Positions 1 through 7,797 of a stretch of DNA of 40,427 nucleotides are shown piece by piece (the stretch's first letter is position 1; every line of letters begins with the position of its first letter). Source of the stretch: Oscillatoriaceae cyanobacterium Prado104. GTDB taxonomy: Bacteria > Cyanobacteriota > Cyanobacteriia > Cyanobacteriales > Microcoleaceae. The notes under the pieces were generated by a model. The model searched no databases and was not told the origin of the DNA. It was given only the letters and a program-made list of their open reading frames with translations. The stretch lies in the NCBI GenBank assembly GCA_025454405.1, contig JALOON010000107.1:1-40427 (forward strand). Direction: 5' to 3'. A program made the translations under genes and the position numbers.

Positions 1-527
1 GAGGAAATCATCTCCTGCACCGCCTAGCAAAGTATCATTAGCTTTGCCACCGTACAAACTATCATTGCCTGCACCGCCATCCAAACTGTCAACACCGCGG
101 CCTCCAAATAGGATGTCATCGCCACCGCCACCTGTCAGCGTATCGAGTTCCCGGCCGCCGTAAATGCTGTCATTACCGAGGCCACCATCGAGGAAATCGC
201 TAGCTTTTCTGCCACCGATAAAATCGTTACCGCTGCCGCCGATTAAAGTATCGCTATCATCAGTACCGATCAGATTTTTGCCCTCAGCACCGAGAATTTC
301 AGGAGAATCATTGACAACTTCAATATCACCTTCTACGACGGGAACAGCGGGTTGAGAAGGTGCTGAATTTCCTTGAATTTTGGCTCTCAAAGATTCGCCT
401 GTATTTTCAGAAACTACCTCGGTGATGGGTTTGGTGCCGGCGGCTGCTGCTTCGAGGGCGATCGAACTTTCACCTAATGTTACTTTTTGAACTTTGGCAA
501 TTTCCGAGGGAATAAACTCAGGCAAAA
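1..527 (-). CDS. C-terminal RTX part of FG-GAP/RTX surface protein (partial, frameshifted)
   Basis: This minus-strand frame is open from about 527 to the left edge, so the 3' end is missing. It begins NFLPEFIPSEIAKVQ and becomes a run of calcium-binding nonapeptides (GGSGNDFIGG, GGLGNDSIYGG, GGGGDDILFGG, GGAGNDSLYGG), the classic RTX parallel beta-roll that binds calcium in type I-secreted proteins. It has no start codon of its own. It is joined to the gene at 480-3164 by a one-base frameshift: the upstream frame stops just past the AAAAA run (plus strand, 524-528), and one extra base there would fuse the two frames into one protein. What is seen is two abutting frames with continuous protein logic; whether the break is real or a sequencing error cannot be told here. 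Confidence 0.8.
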
Positions 528-3164
528 AGTTAGATTTAACTCGATCGGTACTTCAGATTGCTGGATGATGCTTTCTACCTGTGCCGCATCGTTCAAATCC
601 AGGAAACCGCCGGATTGAATTTTACTGTTAATTGCGGTGACAACAGCTTTGGTAATTGCAGTATTGTCAGCCGTAGATGCGCCGTCGATTAAACTGGTGG
701 TTTGAGTAATGACGTTTTGAACTTTTGTCATGGCGACTAGAGTTTCAACACCGCCCGATTCATTTTTGGTAGTAGATGCGATCGGATCTAAGTCAAGCAA
801 GTCAACTTCCCCAGGAATAGATAAAGCAGATTTAACTTTTGACTCCGCTTCACTCTGCGACATTCCCCCATCCATCAAATCAGTTACCAAACTGGTTAAT
901 AAAGTCACAACAGTGGCCTCAATAGGTGCAGAAACCGGAGTTTCTAGAGGCAAACCCGTAGCAGTATCCGTGCCACCAAAAGCAACTATATTTCCTTCTT
1001 TGGTATCTATTTTACCATTTTTATTTTTGTCGAAATTCTCCAAGGGAACCTCAAGCTGATATCCACCATTAGAGTCAGTAGTAGTTGAGGGTTCGTTGGC
1101 ATCTTTAATTCCATTTTTGTTGGCATCGAAGAAGAGGGTTGCACCGGAAATATAACCGTCAATAACTAGACCGGAGTAAAAACCTAAAACTGCACTTACT
1201 GAGGGTAGGTCAGCAGGGACAGATGTTAGGAAACCCTGATTCGATCCACCATTAGAGTTAGTGCTCGATCGATCGTCATCGTTATTGGTAACTAAGACAG
1301 ATGTCGCAGTTAACCCAGAGTAATTGCGATCGGCGCTCACCGCAGGGTTGATAATAATGCTGTAAATTTGGCTGCCATCAACTAGGCCATCGTCAACACC
1401 TGTTACCGTCACCGTCTGCTCTAGATTCCAATTACTAGAATTGAAGGTAACAGTTTCCAAGGAAATAATTCCTTCTGCTGCATTATTGCTACGCAGATCG
1501 ATTCTGACATCAGCAGTAGGTTGGCTTTTGAGTTTGATGGTGAATTTGTCTGTGCCGCCTGTTTCTGTCGTTACTAATCCTGATGTCGGATTAATAATAA
1601 TCCCTGGACTTTCAGATGTCGGTGTTGGCGTTGGAGTTGGAGTTGTTGTCGGTGTTGGCGTTGGAGTTGGAGTTGTTGTCGGTGTTGGCGTTGGAGTTGG
1701 AGTTGTTGTCGGTGTTGGAGTTGGTGTTGGCGTTGGTGTCGGTGTCTGTATAGTATCGTTATCGGAGATCGCCACTGTTACTGCTGGCACCACAATCTGG
1801 TTATACTTAGCATCCGTGCTAGTTGCGGTGTGAGTAATATTAGCGCTCTGCGTACCTTCGGTAATTGTATCGTCAACAGATTTCACTATAACGGTTTGAG
1901 CGACATTCCAATTATTGCTAGTGAATGTGAGAGGGGCGATCGGTTGAATTTGATTACCTGTTGTGAGAGCGATCGTCACCGGAGCAGTTGGCCGCGACGT
2001 TAATTTGATACGGTAACTGCCGTTCGCCCCACCTTCTGCAACTTCCATTTTGGTAAGACTAACAGAAACACCAGGCGTATTATTGTCTCCTTTGTCAGTG
2101 CCGCTATCGGCTACATCATCGCTGTTGTTGAGCAAAACTGAGACGTTGTTAGATTGATAGTTTGCCGTAACTAAGTCTGTCTTACCGTCAGCATTAAAGT
2201 CCCCAACAGCAATGTTCAAGGGATCTTCCCCAATCGAAACTTTGGTGCGGTCATCAAAACCGCCCTTACCATTTCCCAACAAAATGTAAAAAACACCATC
2301 GTTGCTAGCTACAGCTAAGTCTGACTTATTATCCCCGTTAAAGTCCCCAACAGTAGCGTTACCGAGAGTGTCCAACAAATTAAAGTAAGTGGGAGCCCCA
2401 AAGCCGCCTTTCCCTGTCCCCAACAGGATAGATAGGCCGTAAGACAAGAAGCCTGTTACAGCTAAATCTGGCTGGTTATCTCCATTAAAGTCCCCTGCGG
2501 TGAAGGCCAACGTATCGATCCCCGACTTAAATTTAGTAGGAGTCCCAAAGCTGCCTGTTCCTGTCCCCAATGAGAGCAATACATCATTAGAAGAGTCTCC
2601 GAAAACTAAGTCAAGCTTGCCGTCAGCATTAAAGTCTTCTACGACAAACTGCAAATTCAACGCATCATCAACATAAATGTTAGTAGGATCTCCAAAGCTG
2701 CCCGTACCAGTTCCTAACAGTATCGATATATTGCTGCCGATCGTAACCAAATCCAGCCTGCCATCGTTGTTTAAGTCACCCACACTAACATCAAAGCCAT
2801 ACTCTGGGTTAGCATCAGCTTTCCCCAGATCGAAGCTTGTGGGAGTGCCAAAGCTACCTGTGCCATTTCCTAAAAGAATGGCTACTTGGCTGACATCTGT
2901 GCTGTACGCCATTAAAGAAACTATGTCGAGGTTGCCATCGTTGTTAAAGTCCCCTAATGCCAGAGATTGGGGAGTAAAGCCGATGTTGAAGTTGGTGGCG
3001 GTGCCAAAGCTGCCAGTGCCTGTTCCCAACAAAATCGAGATGTTGTTAGTTTCTCTATTCGCTGTGGCGATATCTAGCTTACCGTCTTTGTTAAAGTCTG
3101 CTACAACAACGTCACGCGGACTTTTACCGACAGTGAATTTGGTTGGGGGACTGAAGAGAGCCAT
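480..3164 (-). CDS. FG-GAP/VCBS repeat surface protein with Calx-beta-like and Pro-Thr segments (N-terminal part)
   Basis: A large, probably secreted adhesin-like protein. From the N-terminus it has about seven FG-GAP/VCBS units (VGDFNGDNKSDLAVA, ILLGTGTGSFGTPT), which form a calcium-binding beta-propeller. Two Calx-beta-like segments (ALTTGNQIQPIAPLTF, DLRSNNAAEGIISLE) flank a Pro-Thr linker encoded by three tandem 30-bp units at 1621-1710. A prealbumin-like segment (FFDANKNGIKDANEP) follows. The ATG at 3164 (MALFSPPTKF) is preferred because the FG-GAP homology begins there; the frame also allows 3224. It ends early at 480 by frameshift and should continue into the RTX repeats at 1-527. No N-terminal signal peptide is visible, consistent with type I secretion through RTX signals (inference). 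A promoter lies at 3278-3306. Confidence 0.85.
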   Translation of the reverse strand: MALFSPPTKFTVGKSPRDVVVADFNKDGKLDIATANRETNNISILLGTGTGSFGTATNFNIGFTPQSLALGDFNNDGNLDIVSLMAYSTDVSQVAILLGNGTGSFGTPTSFDLGKADANPEYGFDVSVGDLNNDGRLDLVTIGSNISILLGTGTGSFGDPTNIYVDDALNLQFVVEDFNADGKLDLVFGDSSNDVLLSLGTGTGSFGTPTKFKSGIDTLAFTAGDFNGDNQPDLAVTGFLSYGLSILLGTGKGGFGAPTYFNLLDTLGNATVGDFNGDNKSDLAVASNDGVFYILLGNGKGGFDDRTKVSIGEDPLNIAVGDFNADGKTDLVTANYQSNNVSVLLNNSDDVADSGTDKGDNNTPGVSVSLTKMEVAEGGANGSYRIKLTSRPTAPVTIALTTGNQIQPIAPLTFTSNNWNVAQTVIVKSVDDTITEGTQSANITHTATSTDAKYNQIVVPAVTVAISDNDTIQTPTPTPTPTPTPTTTPTPTPTPTTTPTPTPTPTTTPTPTPTPTSESPGIIINPTSGLVTTETGGTDKFTIKLKSQPTADVRIDLRSNNAAEGIISLETVTFNSSNWNLEQTVTVTGVDDGLVDGSQIYSIIINPAVSADRNYSGLTATSVLVTNNDDDRSSTNSNGGSNQGFLTSVPADLPSVSAVLGFYSGLVIDGYISGATLFFDANKNGIKDANEPSTTTDSNGGYQLEVPLENFDKNKNGKIDTKEGNIVAFGGTDTATGLPLETPVSAPIEATVVTLLTSLVTDLMDGGMSQSEAESKVKSALSIPGEVDLLDLDPIASTTKNESGGVETLVAMTKVQNVITQTTSLIDGASTADNTAITKAVVTAINSKIQSGGFLDLNDAAQVESIIQQSEVPIELNLTFCLSLFPRKLPKFKK

Positions 3165-3277
3165 GATTAATTTACCTATTACATTGACAGCAGTAATTTC
3201 TGAGGTTTGAAGTTGCGAAGTCACACCTGTAATGGTTGATTCGGCAACTTATTCTCTTGTTAAAAGTAGCAATGGGT

Positions 3278-3306
3278 ATAATAAAGCGAACTACTTATAA
3301 AGTCAA
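3278..3306 (-). promoter_or_regulatory. Promoter of the FG-GAP/RTX gene (copy 1 of 3)
   Basis: Read on the minus strand, TTGACT (3301-3306) is followed by exactly 17 nt and TATTAT (3278-3283), a near-consensus sigma-70 promoter. Transcription would start near 3271, leaving a leader of about 107 nt before the ATG at 3164. The same -35 box and spacing recur upstream of the TPR gene and the RTX gene. Confidence 0.75.
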
Positions 3307-3382
3307 TTCATAAAGTTCATAACTTAAAGTCATAAAAGTCATATTTGTAAAAATATATTGCGATCGCTAGACAAATTAGCAA
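3301..3382 (-). repeat. 82-bp upstream module, copy 1 (putative activator site)
   Basis: This 82-bp block matches 7595-7676 at 81 of 82 positions and resembles 4386-4440. It starts at the -35 hexamer and extends upstream of it. On the minus strand it holds direct repeats TATGACTTT, TATGACTTT, TATGAACTT and TATGAATTG, then a GCGATCGC site further up. Repeats next to and overlapping the -35 box fit binding by an activator of the response-regulator type; this is inference and the regulator is unknown. Confidence 0.7.
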
Positions 3383-3507
3383 CAATTACTGCGTAGGTTG
3401 GGTTCTTGAAACGAACCCTCCGCTTCACTCCGCCCAACTCGATCGCCCCCGCGTTTGACTTTTCAAGATCGGATGTGGGTTGAGTTCGATCGCGGGGGCG
3501 ATCGGCA

Positions 3508-4245
3508 TTATTCAGTAGTAGCTTCACCAGCGCGATCGCCTATTGCCGGCCAAATCGGTACAGCTTTGTTATTGTATTTCAATGGCGATCGCGGTTGGGA
3601 AATGCTGGCGTGCACTCTACGAATACTAATCAAAGTAATAGCTTCCCCCCTGCGATCGCCTGTTTCCTGCCAAATTGGTAAAGCTAGATCGTAGTATTTC
3701 AATGCTGCTTGCAGTTGTCCCATATTGTCGTAGGTGAAGCCAATCGCAGTCAAAGTAGCAGCTTCCATTCTGCGATCGCCCGCTGATTGGAAAATTAGTA
3801 AAGCTTCGTTCAAGTGTGTCAGTGCCAATTGCGGTTGTCCGCTGCTGTTGTAGATTAAACCAATCATAACCAAAGTAGCAGCTTCGATGCTGCGATCGCC
3901 TATTTTCCGCAGAATTGGTAAAGCTTGATTAAGGTATTTCAATGCTTCTTGCGGTTCTCCAATTCTGTAATAGTTAATACCCATACCATAGAGCGCTCTG
4001 GCTTCACCTTGCCTAGCTTTAAACTGTCGCGCAATGGCTAGAAGTTGCTGCCATGATTGTATTGCTTGTCGGTGTTGTCCTTGCCTTTCCTGTTGCTGTA
4101 CTTGTTGTATGAGTTGCTTTAATTGTTCGATCTCGATCTCTAAATCTTGACTTTGCGCCAGACTCGGTTGCACGATCGGTGGCAAAGTCAGAGGAGTCAG
4201 ACACGCACCCAAAATCAAAATACTGCTAATAATTCGTTTCATCAT
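3508..4245 (-). CDS. Secreted TPR-repeat protein, probably truncated
   Basis: A 245-residue protein with an N-terminal signal peptide (hydrophobic ISSILILGACLTPLTLPP, cut near PSLAQS), a Gln-rich helix, and about five TPR units of roughly 40 residues (GEPQEALKYLNQALPILRKI and similar), each with a GDR-EA motif. TPRs mediate protein-protein contacts; in cyanobacteria similar secreted TPR arrays often precede a CHAT protease domain, which is absent here. The last unit is degenerate (SIRRVHASISQPRSPLKYNN) and the frame stops at GEATTE, where the expected TTLNN reappears in another frame after an apparent 2-nt deletion near 3510. It therefore looks like a shortened, decaying copy. The ATG at 4245 follows AGGA about 11 nt upstream. 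It lies between the two RTX genes and shares their promoter type. Confidence 0.75.
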   Translation of the reverse strand: MMKRIISSILILGACLTPLTLPPIVQPSLAQSQDLEIEIEQLKQLIQQVQQQERQGQHRQAIQSWQQLLAIARQFKARQGEARALYGMGINYYRIGEPQEALKYLNQALPILRKIGDRSIEAATLVMIGLIYNSSGQPQLALTHLNEALLIFQSAGDRRMEAATLTAIGFTYDNMGQLQAALKYYDLALPIWQETGDRRGEAITLISIRRVHASISQPRSPLKYNNKAVPIWPAIGDRAGEATTE

Positions 4246-4362
4246 TTTATCTACTTATCCTCATCAAATGAACCAATGCTGTTGTCCGATACTACTGAAT
4301 CAATATCTATCGCAACTGCCAATAATTGTTTCATTCCTCAATCGCGATCGATTTGTATTGAT

Positions 4363-4440
4363 ATAATAAAAAGAGTTAGTGAGAAAGTCAATTCATATAA
4401 ATCATTAGTTAAATTCATAAAGTTCATATTTGTAAAAATA
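4363..4440 (-). promoter_or_regulatory. Promoter and upstream repeats of the TPR gene (copy 2 of 3)
   Basis: On the minus strand TTGACT (4386-4391), 17 nt, TATTAT (4363-4368). Upstream lie diverged copies of the module seen at 3301 and 7595, with TATGAACTT, TATGAATTT and TATATGAATTG direct repeats (4391-4440). Sequence outside the boxes differs from the other two copies, so the retained motifs look functional rather than freshly duplicated. Confidence 0.7.
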
Positions 4441-4495
4441 CAGCAGACTTTCTTTCAGTTTGGTAGTCGGTCAGTTTGTGCGATCGCCCCAAAAT

Positions 4496-4638
4496 CCGCC
4501 GGGGAATCAATTCCCCGTCTCATAGCAAAAGTCGGTTAAAAACCGACTGCAAAACCTAATATTAAATCGTCGCTATCTCAGTCCTCTTTCAGAGGACTTA
4601 AGCTATGAGCCAGGGAATTAATTCCCTGGCGCTGGCGG
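4496..4638. repeat. Four-hairpin palindromic element, copy A
   Basis: About 143 bp bounded by CCGCC (4496-4500) and GGCGG (4634-4638). It holds four hairpins in order: GGGGAATCAATTCCCC, AGTCGGTTAAAAACCGACT, AGTCCTCTTTCAGAGGACT and CCAGGGAATTAATTCCCTGG. TCATAGC and GCTATGA form an outer pair around the two inner hairpins, giving a cruciform-like fold. A second copy in the opposite orientation lies at 28594-28725. It sits 55 bp past the 3' end of the RTX gene, where it could also act as a terminator. Confidence 0.75.
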
Positions 4639-4692
4639 TATTTCGGTTTAATCGATCGCGCCTCGATCGCTCGTTCGATCGCCCTTTAATCT

Positions 4693-7380
4693 CTAAATCA
4701 AAGTGATATTAGCATTGACAAAACTTCCCAAAACTTGGTCTGGCTTCACCAAGTGAACAACAGCCAAAACTTGACCGGAATCCGCAACTCGAATGACAGT
4801 GCTGCAATCAACCTCGTCCAATCGCAAGTCATTAAAGGTCAAATTTCCAGAAAGTTCGATCGAATCAATTCCTACCTGGAAATCGGCGATTAGATCGGCA
4901 AAAGCTGCATCTGCTGGCGCTCCATTTTGTCGCAGCACAAACAGGTCACTCCCCGCGCCGCCAATCAAAGTATCTTGAGCTAAATCGCCGCTCAACGTAT
5001 CGTTGCCTTCCCCGCCAAACAGCAAATCTAATCCTTTGCCGCCGAACAGCAAATCGTCGCCATTGTCACCTACAACAGTATCATTACCTCGATCGCCCCT
5101 GAGTCGATCGTCCCCATCGCGGCCGACAATTAAATCGTTATCTTTGCCACCAAAAATAACATCATCGCCAGCAGCACCATCGATGGTATCGCTGCCTAAA
5201 TTGCCAAAAATTCGATCGCTCCCATCACTGCCAAACAAACTATCGGCAGCATCCAAACCAAATACCCTGTCATTGCCCCTACCGCCATTGATACTATCTG
5301 CACCGCTAGTACCTAATAGCAAATCATCCCCTGAATTTTCCAAAATTGCGATCGGGCCGGGTTCCAGTACAGGAATCGGTATAGATATCGGACTCGGACA
5401 TGATGCCGTTGGAGTTGGAGTTGGATCGGGTGTTGGAGTTGGAGTCGGCGGAGGTGGAGTTGGAGTTGGATCGGGTGTTGGAGTTGGAGTTGGAGTCGGA
5501 GTTGGATCGGGTGTTGGAGTTGGAGTTGGAGTTGGAGTCGGAGTCGGAGTCGGAGTCGGAGTTGGAGTTGGAGTCGGAGTCGGAGTCGGAGTCGGAGTTG
5601 GAGTCGGAGTTGGAGTCGGAGTTGGAGTTGGAGTTGGAGTTGGAGTTGGAGTTGGAGTTGGAGTTGGAGTTGGGACTGTCAGTTCAGGCACGACTGGAGG
5701 TATTGGATTCGTCGCAGGTGGCTCCGGAGGCGTTGGCACAGGCGTTGGCGTTGGTGGGGCCGGAGGAGTCGGCGTCGGAGGTAGCGGTTGTGGTGGAGGC
5801 GGTGGAGGCGAGACAGCAAAACTGTTAAAAATTTCCGTACTGCTGAAATTTCCCACAGTTTGGATAACGCCAGCACCGGGAGTAGTTCCCGTCGGCGTAG
5901 CAAAGAAGTCCAAAATCTCCACATCCAAACCATTAATCGTGCCATCTTGGTTCAAGTCAATTACCAAACTTGTACCGTCACGTCCCAAACCCGTACTTCC
6001 AGCAGCAAGATTGAGTGACAGCGTGACTCCCGGAAGACTTAAGGAATTTATGCCTCCAATATCTGAAATTACGCTACCTTGAGCCGTCGTACCATCCAAC
6101 TGATAAAAATCATTGCCCGCACCTCCAGCCAAGAAATCCGCACCGCCGCCACCAACTAGAGTATTGTTACCCTCATCTCCAAACAAAAAATCATTGCCCA
6201 ACCCCCCGTTTAAAGAATCATCGCCAGCCTCCCCGCTCATAAAATCATTGCCCGCCCCGCCATTCAGCAAGTCTTTACCATCACCGCCAAACAGGAAATC
6301 AGGGCCATCTAATCCCGACAAAAAGTCATCGCCAGCTAAACCGCTGAGGAAATTAGAGCTAGTATTTCCTGTCAGAGAATCATTGCCGCTGCCGCCGAAA
6401 ATATCTTCAATACTGATGAAAGTGTCCGTTCCTTCTCCCGTTGCTGTTCCAGTTGTTAAATTAGCGATGACCGGGCTAGTTGCAACCCTGTAAGAAACTA
6501 GGTCAAAACCCTCTCCACCATCAAGCGTGTTATTTCCAGTTCCTCCAGATAATAAATCGCTGCCCGAGCCGCCGCCGAGGAAGTCATTACCCTCTCCGCC
6601 GAAGAGAAAATCAGCACCATCCAATCCCGACAGAGAATCATTTCCAGCCAAACCAATTATGTAATTACTGCTCGTATTTCCTGTCAGAGAATCATCCCTA
6701 CTGCTGCCTTGAATGTCTTCAATACTGAAGAGAGTGTCGGTGCCTTCTCCGGTGGCGATTCCTGTTACGAGATTTACCAGCACGGGAGTTGTTGCTTCCC
6801 TGTAGGAAACTAGATCGAAACCCTCTCCACCGTCGATCGAATCGCTGCCGGCATTTCCTGCTAGAAAATCGTTGCCGAAATCTCCTTTGAGAGTGTCATT
6901 GCCGTTATCGCCGTAGACAAAATCGCTGCCATCTCCTCCAGAAATAGAATCATCGGCATTGGAACCCGTGATGAAATCAATACCATCTCCACCATCGAGG
7001 AAGTCTTTGCCAAAACCGCCATATATGTCATCGTTGCCCAACCCGCCTAGAAGGGTAGCAGATTTGTTGGCACCACCGATAGTTTCATTGCTAACGAGAG
7101 TATCATCCCCCGTATCGCCCTGAATGAGGTCATTACCGCCAATGCTGCTCAGAAAATCATTGCCTTCACCGCCGCTAAGAGTCGAATTTCCGAGTGCGTC
7201 AAGCAATGTATCATCGCCAATTCCGCCATCGATCGAGTTATTGCCCTCATCGCCGAATAGAAAGTCTCTACCTGCCAGTCCGACGAGGGTATCGTTTCCT
7301 GCTGCTGCGAGTATCGTGTCATTGTTCGCAGTTCCTGTTAGTAGAGTGTCATTGTCATTGGGTGCAAAAATAAATGCCAT
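4693..7380 (-). CDS. RTX calcium-binding protein with long Pro-Thr linker
   Basis: An 895-residue extracellular protein. Residues 1 to about 430 are RTX nonapeptides (GGEGNDFLGGGSGSDLLSGG) interrupted by two non-repeat segments (VSYREATTPVLVNL, VSYRVATSPVIANL). A middle beta-rich segment (LVIDLNQDGTINGLDVEILD) looks like a dockerin/EF-hand-type calcium loop. Then comes a proline-rich region with a (PT)n tract, a second RTX block (about 690-830), and a C-terminal region ending NANITLI typical of type I secretion substrates. Calcium binding by Asp in GGxGxDxLx is known for the family; the role here (surface layer, adhesion or gliding slime) is inferred. The ATG at 7380 starts MAFIFAPNDNDT. The promoter is at 7572-7600. 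No type I secretion genes lie in the window. Confidence 0.88.
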   Translation of the reverse strand: MAFIFAPNDNDTLLTGTANNDTILAAAGNDTLVGLAGRDFLFGDEGNNSIDGGIGDDTLLDALGNSTLSGGEGNDFLSSIGGNDLIQGDTGDDTLVSNETIGGANKSATLLGGLGNDDIYGGFGKDFLDGGDGIDFITGSNADDSISGGDGSDFVYGDNGNDTLKGDFGNDFLAGNAGSDSIDGGEGFDLVSYREATTPVLVNLVTGIATGEGTDTLFSIEDIQGSSRDDSLTGNTSSNYIIGLAGNDSLSGLDGADFLFGGEGNDFLGGGSGSDLLSGGTGNNTLDGGEGFDLVSYRVATSPVIANLTTGTATGEGTDTFISIEDIFGGSGNDSLTGNTSSNFLSGLAGDDFLSGLDGPDFLFGGDGKDLLNGGAGNDFMSGEAGDDSLNGGLGNDFLFGDEGNNTLVGGGGADFLAGGAGNDFYQLDGTTAQGSVISDIGGINSLSLPGVTLSLNLAAGSTGLGRDGTSLVIDLNQDGTINGLDVEILDFFATPTGTTPGAGVIQTVGNFSSTEIFNSFAVSPPPPPPQPLPPTPTPPAPPTPTPVPTPPEPPATNPIPPVVPELTVPTPTPTPTPTPTPTPTPTPTPTPTPTPTPTPTPTPTPTPTPTPTPTPTPTPTPTPDPTPTPTPTPTPDPTPTPPPPTPTPTPDPTPTPTASCPSPISIPIPVLEPGPIAILENSGDDLLLGTSGADSINGGRGNDRVFGLDAADSLFGSDGSDRIFGNLGSDTIDGAAGDDVIFGGKDNDLIVGRDGDDRLRGDRGNDTVVGDNGDDLLFGGKGLDLLFGGEGNDTLSGDLAQDTLIGGAGSDLFVLRQNGAPADAAFADLIADFQVGIDSIELSGNLTFNDLRLDEVDCSTVIRVADSGQVLAVVHLVKPDQVLGSFVNANITLI
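5407..5673 (-). repeat. Hexamer tract encoding (Pro-Thr)n
   Basis: About 265 bp of tandem GGAGTT/GGAGTC hexamers (plus-strand reading) inside the RTX gene, broken by GGATCG (Asp-Pro) and GGAGGC variants. Because the unit is 6 nt, gain or loss of units keeps the frame, so linker length can vary without killing the gene. On the opposite strand it gives Gly-Val frames that are not genes. Confidence 0.9.
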
Positions 7381-7571
7381 GACTGAATTTCCTGATGTGA
7401 TGTTGTGAGTTGCGGATTTGCTGCTGCTAAAAGTTCGCTATTTCTGTTTGGCGAAATAGCATTGAGTCCTTGGTTAATGGAATTTTATTGACTGTGGTGC
7501 GACACACCCAGCGAGTATTTTCTAGAATGTTAGGTGTGAGTTCGATCGCGACTGACAGCTTGCGCACAGAT

Positions 7572-7676
7572 ATAATTAAATAAACTCTTTCCTAAGTCAA
7601 TTCATAAAGTTCATAACTTAAAGTCATAAAAGTCATATTTGTGAAAATATATTGCGATCGCTAGACAAATTAGCAA
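7572..7676 (-). promoter_or_regulatory. Promoter and 82-bp upstream module of the RTX gene (copy 3 of 3)
   Basis: On the minus strand TTGACT (7595-7600), 17 nt, AATTAT (7572-7577), with the 82-bp module 7595-7676 nearly identical to 3301-3382 (one mismatch). The identity stops abruptly just past the -35 box, while the -10 region and leader differ. The leader would be about 185 nt long. Confidence 0.7.
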
Positions 7677-7797
7677 TATTCAGCTAAATCCTATATAACA
7701 GGAATTGCAACACACCCACAGAAACATCAGTTTGTAGTTGCGCTTTAGCGCCGCCTCCAAGATTGCAGCTATCACAATCAAAATTAGGAGCAAAAAA

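Noticed and set aside
3301..3382. PHO box interpretation of the TCATAA repeats
   Set aside because: Repeat spacing (9-13 bp) and sequence do not match the known cyanobacterial or enterobacterial PHO box.
5003..6082. Long plus-strand frame rich in Gly-Val
   Set aside because: It is the complement of the RTX gene; Gly-Val comes from the antisense of the Pro-Thr hexamers, with no ribosome site.
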